Below are positions 1 through 11,773 of a DNA stretch of 64,000 bases, piece by piece (position 1 is the stretch's first letter; the number at the start of each line of letters is the position of its first letter). Below the pieces are notes generated by a model. That model was given only the letters and a program-made list of their open reading frames with translations. It did no database searches and was not told the origin of the DNA. Both the position numbers and the translations under genes were made by a program. The stretch is from Sphagnum magellanicum (taxonomy: Eukaryota; Streptophyta; Sphagnopsida; Sphagnales; Sphagnaceae), in contig CM038910.1 in assembly GCA_021904315.1 (NCBI GenBank), positions 744,001 to 808,000 of the forward strand. The letters run 5' to 3'.

Positions 1-2169
1 GTCAGGTTTGTTTGAATTGAGGAGTCTTCCGGCACAGAAGTTAATCCTGAGTTTTCTGGAAGGTACACAAGCACACTGAACTTCAGCCCTTTTTTTTTGC
101 TATGACCATGATTCCTTCTGCAGGTAAGGCAGAAGCAACCAAATGTGATTCATGGGTGTAGCCCTTCAAATCTTGCACAAAAACTTTTAATATGATCAAA
201 CAGAGGATCCTAAAACCAAGATCAAATGTGTTTAAAGTAGGCCATGGAATGGGCTGGATTTTTAAATATTTGAAATGGGTTGGACTGTAATTCTAAACTG
301 TGTTTAAAAAAAACCTTAACTTGAAAGTTATTGCAATCACACATTCATTCATAAGCATGTTTGAATGGTTATAGAAGCTGTAGCAGGGCATAGTTTAGAG
401 TACACTGATAATTTTAGGTGCTTTTCTAACTAGTGTAAACATACCCCCCCACCCCCCACCGAACATCACACGGTGACCAAGCACCCCTCCTGTGCAGATC
501 AGTGCCAATGAATGAACGCACTCATTTTCCAAAGTGTTTTAAAATGACCACCCAATTCCCGGTCTTGAAAAAATGTGTTCAGCCTTTTTACACTTTACAC
601 CTGGACACTTGATTTTATTGCGTGATTTTGGGTGTGGGAAAGTTCACTTTCAAAACAATTGTGTGCAGTTTTGGGTGTGGGTAAATACATCTTTTTTAAA
701 AATGTCACACTGTTATGTGTAGTGTGTTTGTGTGGTGATACGAGAGGACCAGCACATTGGAATGTGTTGATAATGTTCCGTTTAGGGATAGTTCACCCCA
801 TTTTCACAAAACCAAACTCAAAGAAAGAAAAAGATTGTTTAGTTAAGGTGTGGGACCAACACTTTCTCATGTACAAAATAAAACAATACTAAGGGTTATA
901 ATGTGCGGTTTCGGGGTGGGATCCAGAGAGTTTTACAAAACAAAACAAAAAAATCAAAGAGCAATAAAACTTAATGCTTGGTTATGGGGGTTTAGCCTCA
1001 TATTAAAGGGCAACAAACTGCTCATCAATTAATCCTAAACCTCAATGAAGATACAATGCATAAGGATCAACAAAGGACATAAGATCTTTGAGGAGTCTAA
1101 AGAGGCACATTTATTAGTCCCCTAAAGGAGAGTCCTTGAAGATTCCTAAAATGCAAAAGCAATTTGCATTTCCTCCAAAAACAACTTAGCACAAATCAAA
1201 ATATGAACTTAACCTAGGCTTACATCATTTTTCACCAAACAATCTCTTTCGAAGTATGTCTTTTCTACAAGCCTAAGTAAAAAAGCAATTTCAACTCTGT
1301 GCTAAATTCCTAGGTCCTAGTGCTACAATTTTAGGAAATGCAAATCTACCAATGAAATTAAAGAATGAAAGGTCAAGTTTGAAGGTTTACTTACAAAGTC
1401 AGGTCTGAGAGAAAAAGAAGAACAAAAACTAATTTCAAAAGTAGATTTGAAATAGCTAGATTTGCAAGTGAAATTAAAGTGCCAAGTAGATGAGCAAAAC
1501 CAAAGGTTCAAAGGCAGATTTGCAAACATTATATCTCAATGTCAAAGTAGAGCTTGTAGAAAATGCATCAACATAAAAATTCTAGACAAAAATTATAGAT
1601 CAGATTTACAGTCAGAAGTTCAAGAAGTATCTGGATTATTGTTATATCCAAAAATTCATAGTTTGAAATGTTGCATCGAGGACCTTCAAGAGGGCTAAGG
1701 ATTAACTAAGTCATATCAATCACTCTTACATTTATCTTCCAACTACATGCACATCAACACAAGACATTGATTTAGTATGGGATGATTTTTCATAATTCTA
1801 TAATCTAATCTAATCTACTTTAGTGTAGCATTCCTAGAACATGCCATAGCAAGATTCCCAAATTTATTACACTTTCTGGATTACTGGGTTGTTTATAGGA
1901 AAAAGAAAGGAATACCCTTGGTTGGGTTAGAATGCACTCCACCAAGTTGTTGGAGGCTAGGACCAAGAAGTTCAAAGCAATCATGAACTTGACAATCCTT
2001 CGTAGGTGACAGAGCAACATGTTGGATTTGCAAACAACAAACAAGGATAAATTTACCCCCCACAACAAAGAAAGAAAATTTTCCACCTTCTCCTAAGCCA
2101 CAAAGCAAGAAATCAACGTAACTAAATTAAGTGCCTTCAACAACTAGAAGAGGCATGTGAATAAATGAA
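1..2169. other. Intergenic AT-rich DNA, no gene recognised
   Basis: No open frame here resembles a known protein; the short frames are AT-rich and lack coding character. There is a C-rich tract near 443-460. Sequence from about 2000 onward leads into the broken transposase described next, so the element's 5' non-coding part probably starts somewhere in here, but I cannot see its terminal repeat. Confidence 0.5.
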
Positions 2170-4760
2170 ACCTTTGAATTAACAATGGATGTTGTTGAAA
2201 ATGGGACATATTCCTTACGAAGGGCCAGTAGGGCATGGAACATTCCAATGAGTTCCATTTCTAACCACCTAAATGAAAAAATTAAATCAAAGAAAACAAA
2301 GCAAGGAGACGTCCTTATTGAAGAAAAGGATGTAGCAATGATTGCATGGACATTAATTATGGGTGAATGTGGATTGTCCATAAACCTACAACAATTAAAG
2401 ACAAAAGTTATAAAGCTAACACAAACAAAGGCTACACCATTTCGGAATGGAATAGCTGGCAACAATTAGTGGTACTAGTTCAAACATAAACACCTAGAAG
2501 TTAGTATTAGATAGGTAAAAGGATTGGAGGTTTGCAAAGCACAAGGGCTAACACCCAACTCTTGTAACTCTTTATATAACAACTTACAAACATTTTACAT
2601 CCAACACAACTACAATCTAGATCATATATAGAATTCTAATGAAATAAGAATTCACGCTGGTAGATAGTCTAGAGCAAGAGTTTGGCTAGGAGAGGATCCA
2701 ACACAATTTATATTACCATTCCCAAGTTTTAGGAATGGTTAACTATAAACTATGTAGTCAATGCTGCAAGGGGTGTTTTGCCTAGTTTCTACATCTTTAG
2801 AAGTGAAAAACTAAGGGATGACTGCATTAAGTTCTATAAATCAAGTACATGTATGGCCATGCAAAAAAGAACCTAGATGATTGCTTTCTTATTTAAAGAG
2901 TTTTTATCTTTATTTAAGAGGTCAATTCGAAGTGGGGTGTTTGTCACAACTTTAGCCTTGGGCTTGCAATCAAGGCAAGGGCTTGCAAGGTTGCGGGCCA
3001 AGAAGGAAGCCTGGGAGTGAAGGACAGTGTGAGGAAATGAACCCTCACACTCCCAAAGGAGCTTCCATTTTGGGAGTTGGAGTCCTGATGGACTCCCGAA
3101 TGTTCAAAGAGTGATTGCAAGGGTCAAAAACCAATGGCTCAAAGAGTTCTTTATACTATTGGAAATCTATTGAAACGTAGATGTCTAAAATGGGTTCGCA
3201 TGACCCATTTGGACATTTAAAAGACAAGTTATGGCCAAAAGAAGGGCCAGGAGTCAAATTGACAGTTTGACTCCCGACCACTAAAAGTCAAGAATCGACC
3301 CAATTTCCTTGTGTGTAGGTGGTGTGCGACATACCATTGAAAAGCTCTCAACAAGGGCTATAACTTTGCTTTAGATCTCATCTCAATCGAAGGTTTGCAC
3401 ACAAAGTTATGGGGTCCCAAAGTTGTGGGAGTCCCAACTTTGGGAATTTCGGGACTCCCATTTAGGAGTCCCGAGACAAAATGTCATTTGGATGTGGGCT
3501 TCGTGGAGAGGCACAAAGTATACTATAAGGGGGAAGGTGGTGGCTTCCCCCAAGTCCAGGCCGTGGTGAGTCTTGTGAGTTTGAATTGCATGTGGCTCAT
3601 CCTAGCACCAAAATTGCTCCAACTATGCACTAACCACATTGTGTTAGTTTTGCGCAAGTCCATGTGAGTAATTGATACTTGTCATTCTTCCTAGTCCCAT
3701 CTCGGAGCTACAACACACCCCTTTACCCTCCTCAAAGTGTTGCGAGCCAAGGAACGTGCCCTAACTCCTTGCTCTTCCGTTATTTTCAATTTGGACTCAC
3801 ATTTTAGTCCATTAAGGAGCTTGGGGGTGCGTCAGTGTCACTCACCAATAGACATTTGTTAATTCTAAATGGGCATGGTAACCATGTCACCCTAGAAGTA
3901 ATACAACATGCCAAAGATATTGGGTTAGACATGATCACACTACCATTTCACACATCACATGCATTCTAACCATTAGCTGTTTATTGTTTCAAGCCTTTTA
4001 AAACAACATTAAAAAAGGTTAAGGATGTTATCATGTATAAAAACAATCATTAAGAACTAGATAACATAATCCTAACTAGCTAGGTGGATCAAACCTTAAA
4101 GCAGTCACTGACCAAAAAAACATTAAGTTTGGGTTCAAAATTACAAGTATATGGCCTATCAACCCAAAGGAAATGGATACTAAGACTAAACCATATGAAG
4201 TTTACACTATAGTAACAAACATTAACAATGCAAAAAGTGAAGAAGATTACACAACAAAGGAGGAAGTTGAAAATAATCAATAATGGGAGGAGGATTTTGA
4301 TGTCATGGAGCTTCTCCACATAGGTGAAATAATTCAACATCCAACATCTAAAGATCTACCTACGTACAAGCTAGAAAATGACCAACATTACTATGTTGAT
4401 ACGCCCTAGAACCTTATAATGAAAGAACTACAACTAGAAAAAAATATTGTTGTAAACCTAGATGAAGGAAGCCCTAAAGGTAATCTTGAGGAAACCCAAC
4501 AATTTCCAAATTTGATTCAAGAATCCATGAGGATGCATAACTTCATGTCATTTCTTCATTTGCCTACAAGCCACACAAAAGGAAAAGAGCCCATAGTTGA
4601 TTATTCACAATCACATGTGACTAATTTTGAATACTTGGATATCTTAAAGGAAAAAAACAATGGAAAAGGCAATTGCAAAGGAAATCAGGGAAAACAAACG
4701 AAAGGAGAAGGAAGAAAAGCGAGCTAAACAAGTAGTAAAATTGGGTTTTGCAGTAGATCG
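2170..4760 (+). pseudogene. pogo/Tigger-like transposase pseudogene, split by a solo LTR
   Basis: This is a decayed DDE transposase of the pogo/Tigger (Tc1-mariner) type. The frame opens at 2185 with a psq/CENP-B-like helix-turn-helix (YSLRRASRAWNIP, about residues 9-21), then a second DNA-binding stretch (CGLSINLQQLK near 2371-2403). After 2465 it continues through two TAG codons where the family has Trp, then HNYNLDHI (2602-2625) and further stops. The DDE part resumes on both sides of the LTR at 2942-3834: LFKEFLSLFKRSIRSGV before it, RHLLILNGHGNHVTLE after it. The second catalytic Asp appears as Asn (LNGHG where the family has LDGHG). The C-terminal part (INPKEMDTKTKP near 4165) runs to a Lys/Glu-rich tail at about 4660-4735 after a frameshift. 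Many stops make it non-functional. The family call rests on remembered motif order. Confidence 0.8.
2942..3834 (+). mobile_element. Solo LTR (family L1) inserted in the pogo-like transposase
   Basis: The 893-bp sequence begins TGTCACAAC and ends GGTGCGTCA, the TG...CA ends of an LTR. It is flanked by GTGTT on the left and GTGTC on the right, a 5-bp target duplication with one mismatch. It interrupts the DDE domain, whose reading continues on both sides. No internal retroelement sequence is present, so it is a solo LTR. Four related copies lie at 54948-58905. A TATA-like stretch (TATACTATAAGG, about 3519-3531) is followed at once by a hairpin (GGGGGAAG / CTTCCCCC, 3531-3553). Confidence 0.85.
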
Positions 4761-5479
4761 AACAACTTGAAAATGTGCAAAGAAGTGTGTTAGAACAAAG
4801 TTCATTGCAATCTATACTCTAACATCTATAACTAAAGTGGGTGACCGTTTTCACTAAGAATTTCAAGCAAGTATGCGTGCAAATCCACGCAAGTATAGGG
4901 GGGTAAATCTAGGTTGCACAACATGGATTCAACAACATGCAAGGTTGCAAGCACGAGCTAGGCAACAAGCAAAAGGGCGCCTTACAACAAGGCTACAACC
5001 TTTTAATGACTGAAAAAAAAGCAAGGAATTGGTTAACACTAGGACCAACATAAAGATAAAATCATATAAATGACCGATATTAAAAGCAAGTAGAACAACG
5101 TCAAGAGGATAAGTTGCAACAACAAAAATGATCAATCAAAGAGAAACAAGACCAACAATAACAACAAAAAGGATTGATTAACCAAAGAGGACCAACTACA
5201 ACACCAAGAAAGATCAAGGAAAACAAAAATTATAGTAATTGGCTAGGACTGAGGAAGAAGAGAGATGATTCGAGGTTGATTGAGGAAAAACATGACTAGA
5301 AGTTGATCAAGGACCAAACACTGGGAGAGGAGAAGGAGGACTAGGCATGGAGAAGATCAAATGGAGAAAACTAGGTTCAAAGGACCAAGACTTGGGAAAA
5401 GACCATGCATGAAAGGATCGAAAGAAAAAAAAAAGGACCGGGCATTTGTAGAGAGGATCAAGAGCACTAGGCACGTGTA
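4761..5479. other. No gene recognised; AG-rich repeats
   Basis: Purine-rich DNA with scattered repeats of AACAAGC and AAGGATC words. It grades into the minisatellite that follows. No coding signal or recognisable element end. Confidence 0.4.
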
Positions 5480-6025
5480 AAAAACATGTGAAGAAGATCA
5501 AGAACATTAAGTGCTTCAGAAGAGGATCGAAAGCACCAAGCATGCATGGAAAGTGTGTGAAGAGGATTGAAAGCACTAGGCGCATGTCGAAAGTGCACAA
5601 CAAGGATCAACAACACCTAGCGTGCATAGAGCACATGCATCAAGGATCAAGACGACACACACAAAAAGTGCACAACAAGGATCGACAACACCTAGCACAC
5701 ATAGAACACACGTAGCAATGATGAACAACACTAGGCGCACATGGAAAACACAACAAGGATCAACAACACCTAACACACATAGAGCACACGTAACACGAAT
5801 CAAAAGCACTTAACATGCAGAGAAGCACGCATAGAGTGCATGTAATGAGGATTGATAACACTTAACGTGCATAGAAGCAAGCATAGAGCGTGTGCAATGA
5901 AGATCAAAAGCACTTAATGTGCATAGAAAGTGCACGAAAAGGACCCAAAGCATGTGCAATGAGGATCGAAAACACTTGGTGTGCATAGAAAGCACACCAA
6001 AAAGACCAAGAGCACATGGCAATGA
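5480..6025. repeat. Degenerate ~50-60-bp minisatellite
   Basis: Repeated words (AAGGATC, AACACCTAG, GTGCATAGA, AGCAC) recur every 50-60 bp. Examples are AACACTTAACGTGCATAGA, AGCACTTAATGTGCATAGA and AACACTTGGTGTGCATAGA at 5857-5986. Units vary in length and sequence, so this is an old tandem array. The Cys- and Leu-rich frames through it on both strands are by-products of the repeat. Confidence 0.75.
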
Positions 6026-8485
6026 AATGATTGAAAGGACTAGGTGCGAATGAAAGGAGATGGAAGATTAGGAACAATTGACAAGAGATTGGTCAAGTGT
6101 TGAGAGAAAAGAGAAGGTGTGAAGAAAAAAGAGCTCACAACATGGGACCATGCGCTTGCTTTTACAAAAAAACTACCAAAAGGTTCAGGAGCTCCCATAA
6201 TGCAATCACTTACAATACATGTGCAATAGTAAGATCACCTTAAACAGAAGACCATCACTAAGAGTTCACAACACTAAGAAGAATCAACATCTACTTACCT
6301 ACACACGAGACCTTCACCCAAGAGCTCACAACACTAGAGGTGGGATTGGTATCTACCAACTTCAACCATGAACTCACAACATAAAACATAATCAAGCTCT
6401 ATTGATTTTTTGAAATGACACAAAAAGGAGGGATATCGAGTAGGAGAGGGAGCATGAGGGGCTTAGAGAGTGTGACTAAATGTCGCATGGGGAGGATGGA
6501 CCAGTTGTCGGATGCCCATGAGGATGATGGAAACTGTGCCCACAAACATTTGTAATTGGGGTGGCAGTTTTGGTGAACATGATACTGAAACCCTATTATC
6601 GTCAATTTGTTAGCCCTATATTTCCTAGGATCTGAGCCCTAGGTTGGAAAGTGAATGTTTATTTTGAAGATGTCGATCATCCTAATCTTTATCTAGTTTG
6701 ATTATGGCAGTAGGTAGTGTTCAGCAGTGGGGTAGTGACTGGTTGGTTTTAGGTGAGTAAACAAACTGTCATGGGCTGCCATGTGTATGACCCACTTTTC
6801 TTAAACAATTTTTATCCCCCAGACTTTGAAGGAATGTATCTTACTCATCTTTCACCCATTTTGAGCAATTCAAATGGGTATGGGTGCGCTTTCTACTCGA
6901 AAAGATTTTATCTTCAGACCCTATGTGGAAAGGAGGCGTTTTGAGTGAGAGGGAGGTGACTGAGACACTAAGTGTTCAGTCACCGGCCTGTTTACCCTAC
7001 CAAATTGTCATCACATTATTGCCTGTAAAGAATGTCAATGGGGGAGCTTGTTAAGCAGTCAAGAGAAAATTAGGTTTAGGGTTAGGATCTTCATTGACTG
7101 TGTTAAGGTTAGAAGCTTCCTTGACAGTATTTTTGGGCTGTCTGGTTTGTTGTGACCCTCATTACTATTTTTGTTTTACACCAACAAGGCAAAGATTGGT
7201 CCTAAGAATGTGATATTGTCAGAATCATCCAAGACTGAATTTGTCCAAGGGTGCTTGTACCAAGCTTGTACATAACCTTCTGTTCAGAAGTTTTCAAGCT
7301 TCTGATTGGCCCTCCCCTCATCTCTCGCGATGCATAACCTCGGCCTCTTCTAATTTTTTCTTGCATTACATCATCTGGAGAGAAAATGGTTATGCATTTT
7401 CATCCATGGAGAGGAGGGTTACATGTTTTTTGGTCCATCTTTAAGAATGTTATCAAACTGTTCATCCACTGACATGAGGGTTATGAGGTCACTTTCAAAC
7501 CTGGAAACAGAAGGTTATGTCTGGTAACCAGCATTTGGATGCTGGTTACCTAGTCCATAATAACCACTTAGTGTGCAATGACTGCATTGTGTGAGGGTGT
7601 TGTTTTTTCTTCAACAGCTTGGTGAACTCCAAGCTGGATAATACCACCAAAAGCATTGTTGCTTACCAATGTGGTAGCAGTGTGAAGAAGCCCACACCCA
7701 TAACCTCTCTGCGGGTTACAAATCCAGGTGAGTTGTTTCTACATGAATCTCAATTTTGGTATTCGATATTTGCAAATGCTAGACAAATGTTGCTGAACAA
7801 AGTCCAGTGTTCCTTGGTTGGCTGCAAGAAGACTTATCAAACTCAAGATCCCAAACCCATGAATTTTTATGAAAGATCAAACCATGTCAAATCAGTGACA
7901 ATAACTCTTTTCCAAACTCAAGATAACATGCTATTGTGAATGAGAGTGTGCTGAGATAACCCATTGTGTGGATAAATCGATGGTGCGTGAATGGAAACAG
8001 AAATCATTCTATCGCATTCCATTAGAGAGATTGCACAACCCATCCTGCTGCTGGCTTTTAATTACCTTCTGCATTCTGAATTCAAAAATCAGAATTCATC
8101 CAGAAACAGATTCATTCACTTGTGATTACATGATTCTTCAGACTCTCAATTACCTTGTTGTGCTACATACTTGGGGGAAGTTTGTCACATTATGCTACAT
8201 GGGATTTCGTTGGCAAATGTTGTGACCCAACAATTTGTTTTATAAAAGTTGTATGGTACATGTTGAGACAAGCCTAATCATTATACACACAACCACTATC
8301 AATTCTTTGAGGCTTAGAGTGTAGGCCAGTATATTAGCAAGGAGCATTTGAGTGTGCTTGTTTTTGCATCATTTTGTGGGGATGAGGAATCCTACATGTT
8401 GAAAATAGTACCAAGAAAATTGCATTATTTGACCTCCTTGAATGTCAAATACATAGGTAACTTGATTCATAAACATACTAATATT
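6026..8485. other. Intergenic DNA, no gene recognised
   Basis: The longest open frame is 106 codons (7619-7939, plus strand) and has no motif I recognise. Composition is ordinary AT-rich plant intergenic DNA. Exons of an unknown gene cannot be excluded without transcript data. Confidence 0.4.
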
Positions 8486-8577
8486 TTTTTAGAATTAGTT
8501 TGTTTTGGTTCTAATTGATAGCAATCTTTGATTTTTAGAATTAGTTTGTTTTTCTTCTAATTGATAGCAATCTTTGA
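8486..8577. repeat. Tandem duplication of a 46-bp unit
   Basis: TTTTTAGAATTAGTTTG starts at 8486 and again at 8532; each unit ends TAGCAATCTTTGA. The two units differ at only a few positions, so the duplication is fairly recent. Confidence 0.85.
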
Positions 8578-9349
8578 TAAGATTGCAAATCTAAAAACCC
8601 TCTATATTTGGATGAATTTCCATAATTACTTTTATTTTCAATTGTTAGAACTTTGAAATTTGTTTTCATCTCAAATTGCCAAGAACTTTATGTGAAGTAT
8701 TTTGAAGTTCATAATCTTTCAGACAACAAGTTTTTGTTGACTAGAACATCGAACTCTTAAGAGTTGGGGATTGTACAAGTAAGGTCACCTTGTCACTTGA
8801 AAGTAGAGTGATGCCCAAGGTTGGGAAGGTGTGATATCCAACATTTTCTAGAAAAATTATCACTAACATCATCATAATATCATAACTACAAGATCCAACC
8901 CATTCATCATCTGCAAAAGTAGCCACTCTTCATTTGTGCTTTCATATCATGTCCCAATGAAAGAATGATTAGTTTGGAGTCCTCTCCCTTGGATGTTTTT
9001 ATGGACGGCAAAGCCCTTGGCCACAGGCTTTATTGGGCCCCCTCTCAGGTTTGCATCTACTAGAGGGCCCTTAATCCCGTAAGAAGCCCACGGCCTCTGG
9101 GGCTTTACCTACTACTTTCATCCCTTAAGACGGTGAAGTTTTAAAGTTACCTGTATTTTAAAGTTATGTTTCGATTGGTGTCATTTTCACCATACAAACG
9201 ATTTTTGCCCGAATTTGAAACAATGAAACATGTTTAGGTTGACATGAACTTTGTTTCCTTTTCAACATATTAGGAAAAGAATTCAAAGTTCAAAGCTCAA
9301 CTTTGGAGGGCAGCCTATCACCTACTGGCTCTTTACTACAAGTTCAAAC
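8578..9349. other. Intergenic DNA, no gene recognised
   Basis: No coding frame of note. At 9009-9110 a short GC-richer stretch carries several AAAGCCC / GGGCTTT and GGCC words in both orientations that could form weak hairpins; I cannot assign it. Confidence 0.4.
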
Positions 9350-9840
9350 AGAATCATGAGAAATGGTGGACCCAAAGGTATTATTAAGAGTTGGTAGGTC
9401 TGCGTCTCACTCCCTCCCTTCCTTTAGATCAAACTTTTCTAATGCTGAATCAGCTGTTGCAGCATTCTGTATACCAGAATCATGAGAAACAATGGAACCA
9501 CATATTGTTAAACGGCTCTTAGGTCTTTGGTCTCCCTCTTCATTGACTTATTCCTCATGCTAAATCGGCTGTTCAGCAGCAAGGGTGCCAATTCTGTAGA
9601 CCAGAATCATGAGAAACAATGGAGCCACAAATTGTTATCAGCTGTTAGGAGGTTTGGTCTCCCTCTTGATTGACTTATTTTCATGCTAAATTGGCTGTTC
9701 AGCAGCAAGAGTGCTGATTCTGTTAGACCTAATCAGCAAGGTGGGGTCTCAATTCTCCCTCTTTCACCAACTTACTCTCAATCTGAATTGGCTGTTCAGC
9801 AAGGGCGCCAATTCTGCAGACAACACTGGCAAGGCTAATC
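9350..9840. repeat. ~125-bp tandem array, about four units
   Basis: The word AGAATCATGAGAAA starts at 9350, 9476 and 9603, and a decayed fourth unit begins near 9725. Each unit also carries GGTCTCCCTCTT and GCTAAATCGGCTGTTCAGCA-like words in the same order. Units 2 and 3 are most alike; units 1 and 4 are diverged. No frame through it looks coding. Confidence 0.85.
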
Positions 9841-11773
9841 CACAAGGCAGGAAATTTTGTACCAAATTGGCAGGCCTTGCCAATCCTGTATAACCAAAAG
9901 CTGCTTATGCAGAAGAGAGCAGGCAAAGTTTGGCCACTTCGGGTTCAAAGTGAGCCTGTCAGCATAATGAGGCCCACAGGAGATGCCACATGTAAGTGAC
10001 AATTCAGCTATCCTTCTCTACTACATGACTAGGTAATTTGACTCCAAAATTAATTTGATTAAAAAAAAACCAGCCTAGAGAGTACAGCTATGTTTCCAGA
10101 TGTCACCCACACATCGGTTCCAAATTCAAGCCAAAAACAAATTTGCTCTGATCTCATGTTCAAAAAGCCTCCAGCCACTGAGCAGGGCCAACAAACATCC
10201 CCTCAAACATTCAACTGTAAATGCAGTAATCATTCTGAGCTTGACAATGTCATTTCTCTGAGATTGACATTTTCAAAATGCTGGGTCCTCATCAACAGAA
10301 TGGACCATTTGTGGTGGACAAATGTGGATCCCTATCAAGGTACCACATCATCCAATATGTTCCACCCCGACACCACCTGTTGCAGCTATAACAGCCATCA
10401 AGAAAAAACCACCTCCTCATAGTTATGAAATCATTACCTCTAAGTAAAAACAAAATATTTTGCTAGTATCCTGCAAAAGTATTACATACATATATATATG
10501 GTACAATAGGATCCTGATATTCATCATCATGAAATCATGACCCATTGCAAAAAATTGACATAAAGAAACAGAGATAGATACCTGCATATTGCTATCACAG
10601 TAGGGGTCTTAAGGTACTACCTGGAATGCTATTTACAGTATCAGATTCAAGACTCTGAAACACACAATTTCATTGCTATGCAACACTACTCTTTTGTCCT
10701 CAGAAGATGACATCATTGTCCAAAGAAGAATTTTTTTTGGTCAAGTTGCAATCATCATCCTAAACGTGGTCCTTGAAGAAAGAACTGAACCTAAAACCAC
10801 ATCATGACAAGCTTTTAGTTTCATCAACAAGCATTGAAAAGTATGATCACGTTGTAAGGGATGCACACAAAAGTGGAGAAGAGAACACAAGTTCTTGTGG
10901 GTAACAAACAAACAAGAAACCATAAACCAACACAAAATTACACTAGAGGACAATGGGCATCTCCCATCAAGCAGATAAAAGGGTATCAAGAACCATATTT
11001 ATAGCTTGGTCCAAAGAGGACCTTTGACGTTAAGGAAATATGTTACATTAAGAAGACCTAAAGGTTCAACAGATTCAGCTTCCCAAAGTACAAAACTCCA
11101 GCACATAATCTCCATGACCTGGATTCAGCAGATGCAAAGAGAACTGAGAACATGCTTGAACCACAGCTATAAAACTTAACGAGAAAATCAAACTAAGTCT
11201 TCAAAGTTTCAATTAGACATGCCTGGTATGTTTTGCAAAGTGCAGTCACAGGTAAAGATGCTTGCCTGCTCACTGCCAATCTTACGCATGCAAGAAGACT
11301 CCCAACCTACAAGTAGATCTAATTTAAGGAAACACTGCCACCTTGTGTGTGGAGACTGGGATTGGCACCAGAGACTCACAAAAGGTTTGTTAACTAGACT
11401 ATTTCACAACTCACAGGGACATTTTGATGATGGGAAATCATCCTTTGCTTGCCTCAGGGTGTTTGTTTGCATACTGTTGAGCCTCTGATCTCCCCAAAAC
11501 CACAACTTTCGAATTTGACTAAGCTCAGCCCTGAGATTGAGATAGGTAAGCTTTCACGCCCAACAAAGAGAAAGTCACAGGACCCTTGGTTACATATTTG
11601 CATCTTCCCCCCTTTGATCCTGCCATCTTGCTGCCAAAATACATCCGATACTCCTGGAACCAACTAGTTTACCGGGAAAGCAGCTGTCGCTGGTTGTTGC
11701 TGTCATACCCCCCTTAAAGAGTACATCCTCTGTAAGCCAGAAGGACAAAAATTCTACACCCACGGACTTGATG
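9841..11773. other. 3' flank of the F-box gene, no separate gene recognised
   Basis: Several open frames of 70-110 codons exist on both strands, but none shows a recognisable domain. Because the F-box gene runs on the minus strand and ends at 11774, the part next to it probably contains its 3' UTR. I cannot place a polyadenylation site with confidence. Confidence 0.4.

Noticed and set aside
5480-6025. CRISPR-like spaced repeats
   Set aside because: Plant nuclear context, units vary in both repeat and interval, and no cas genes; it is a decayed minisatellite.
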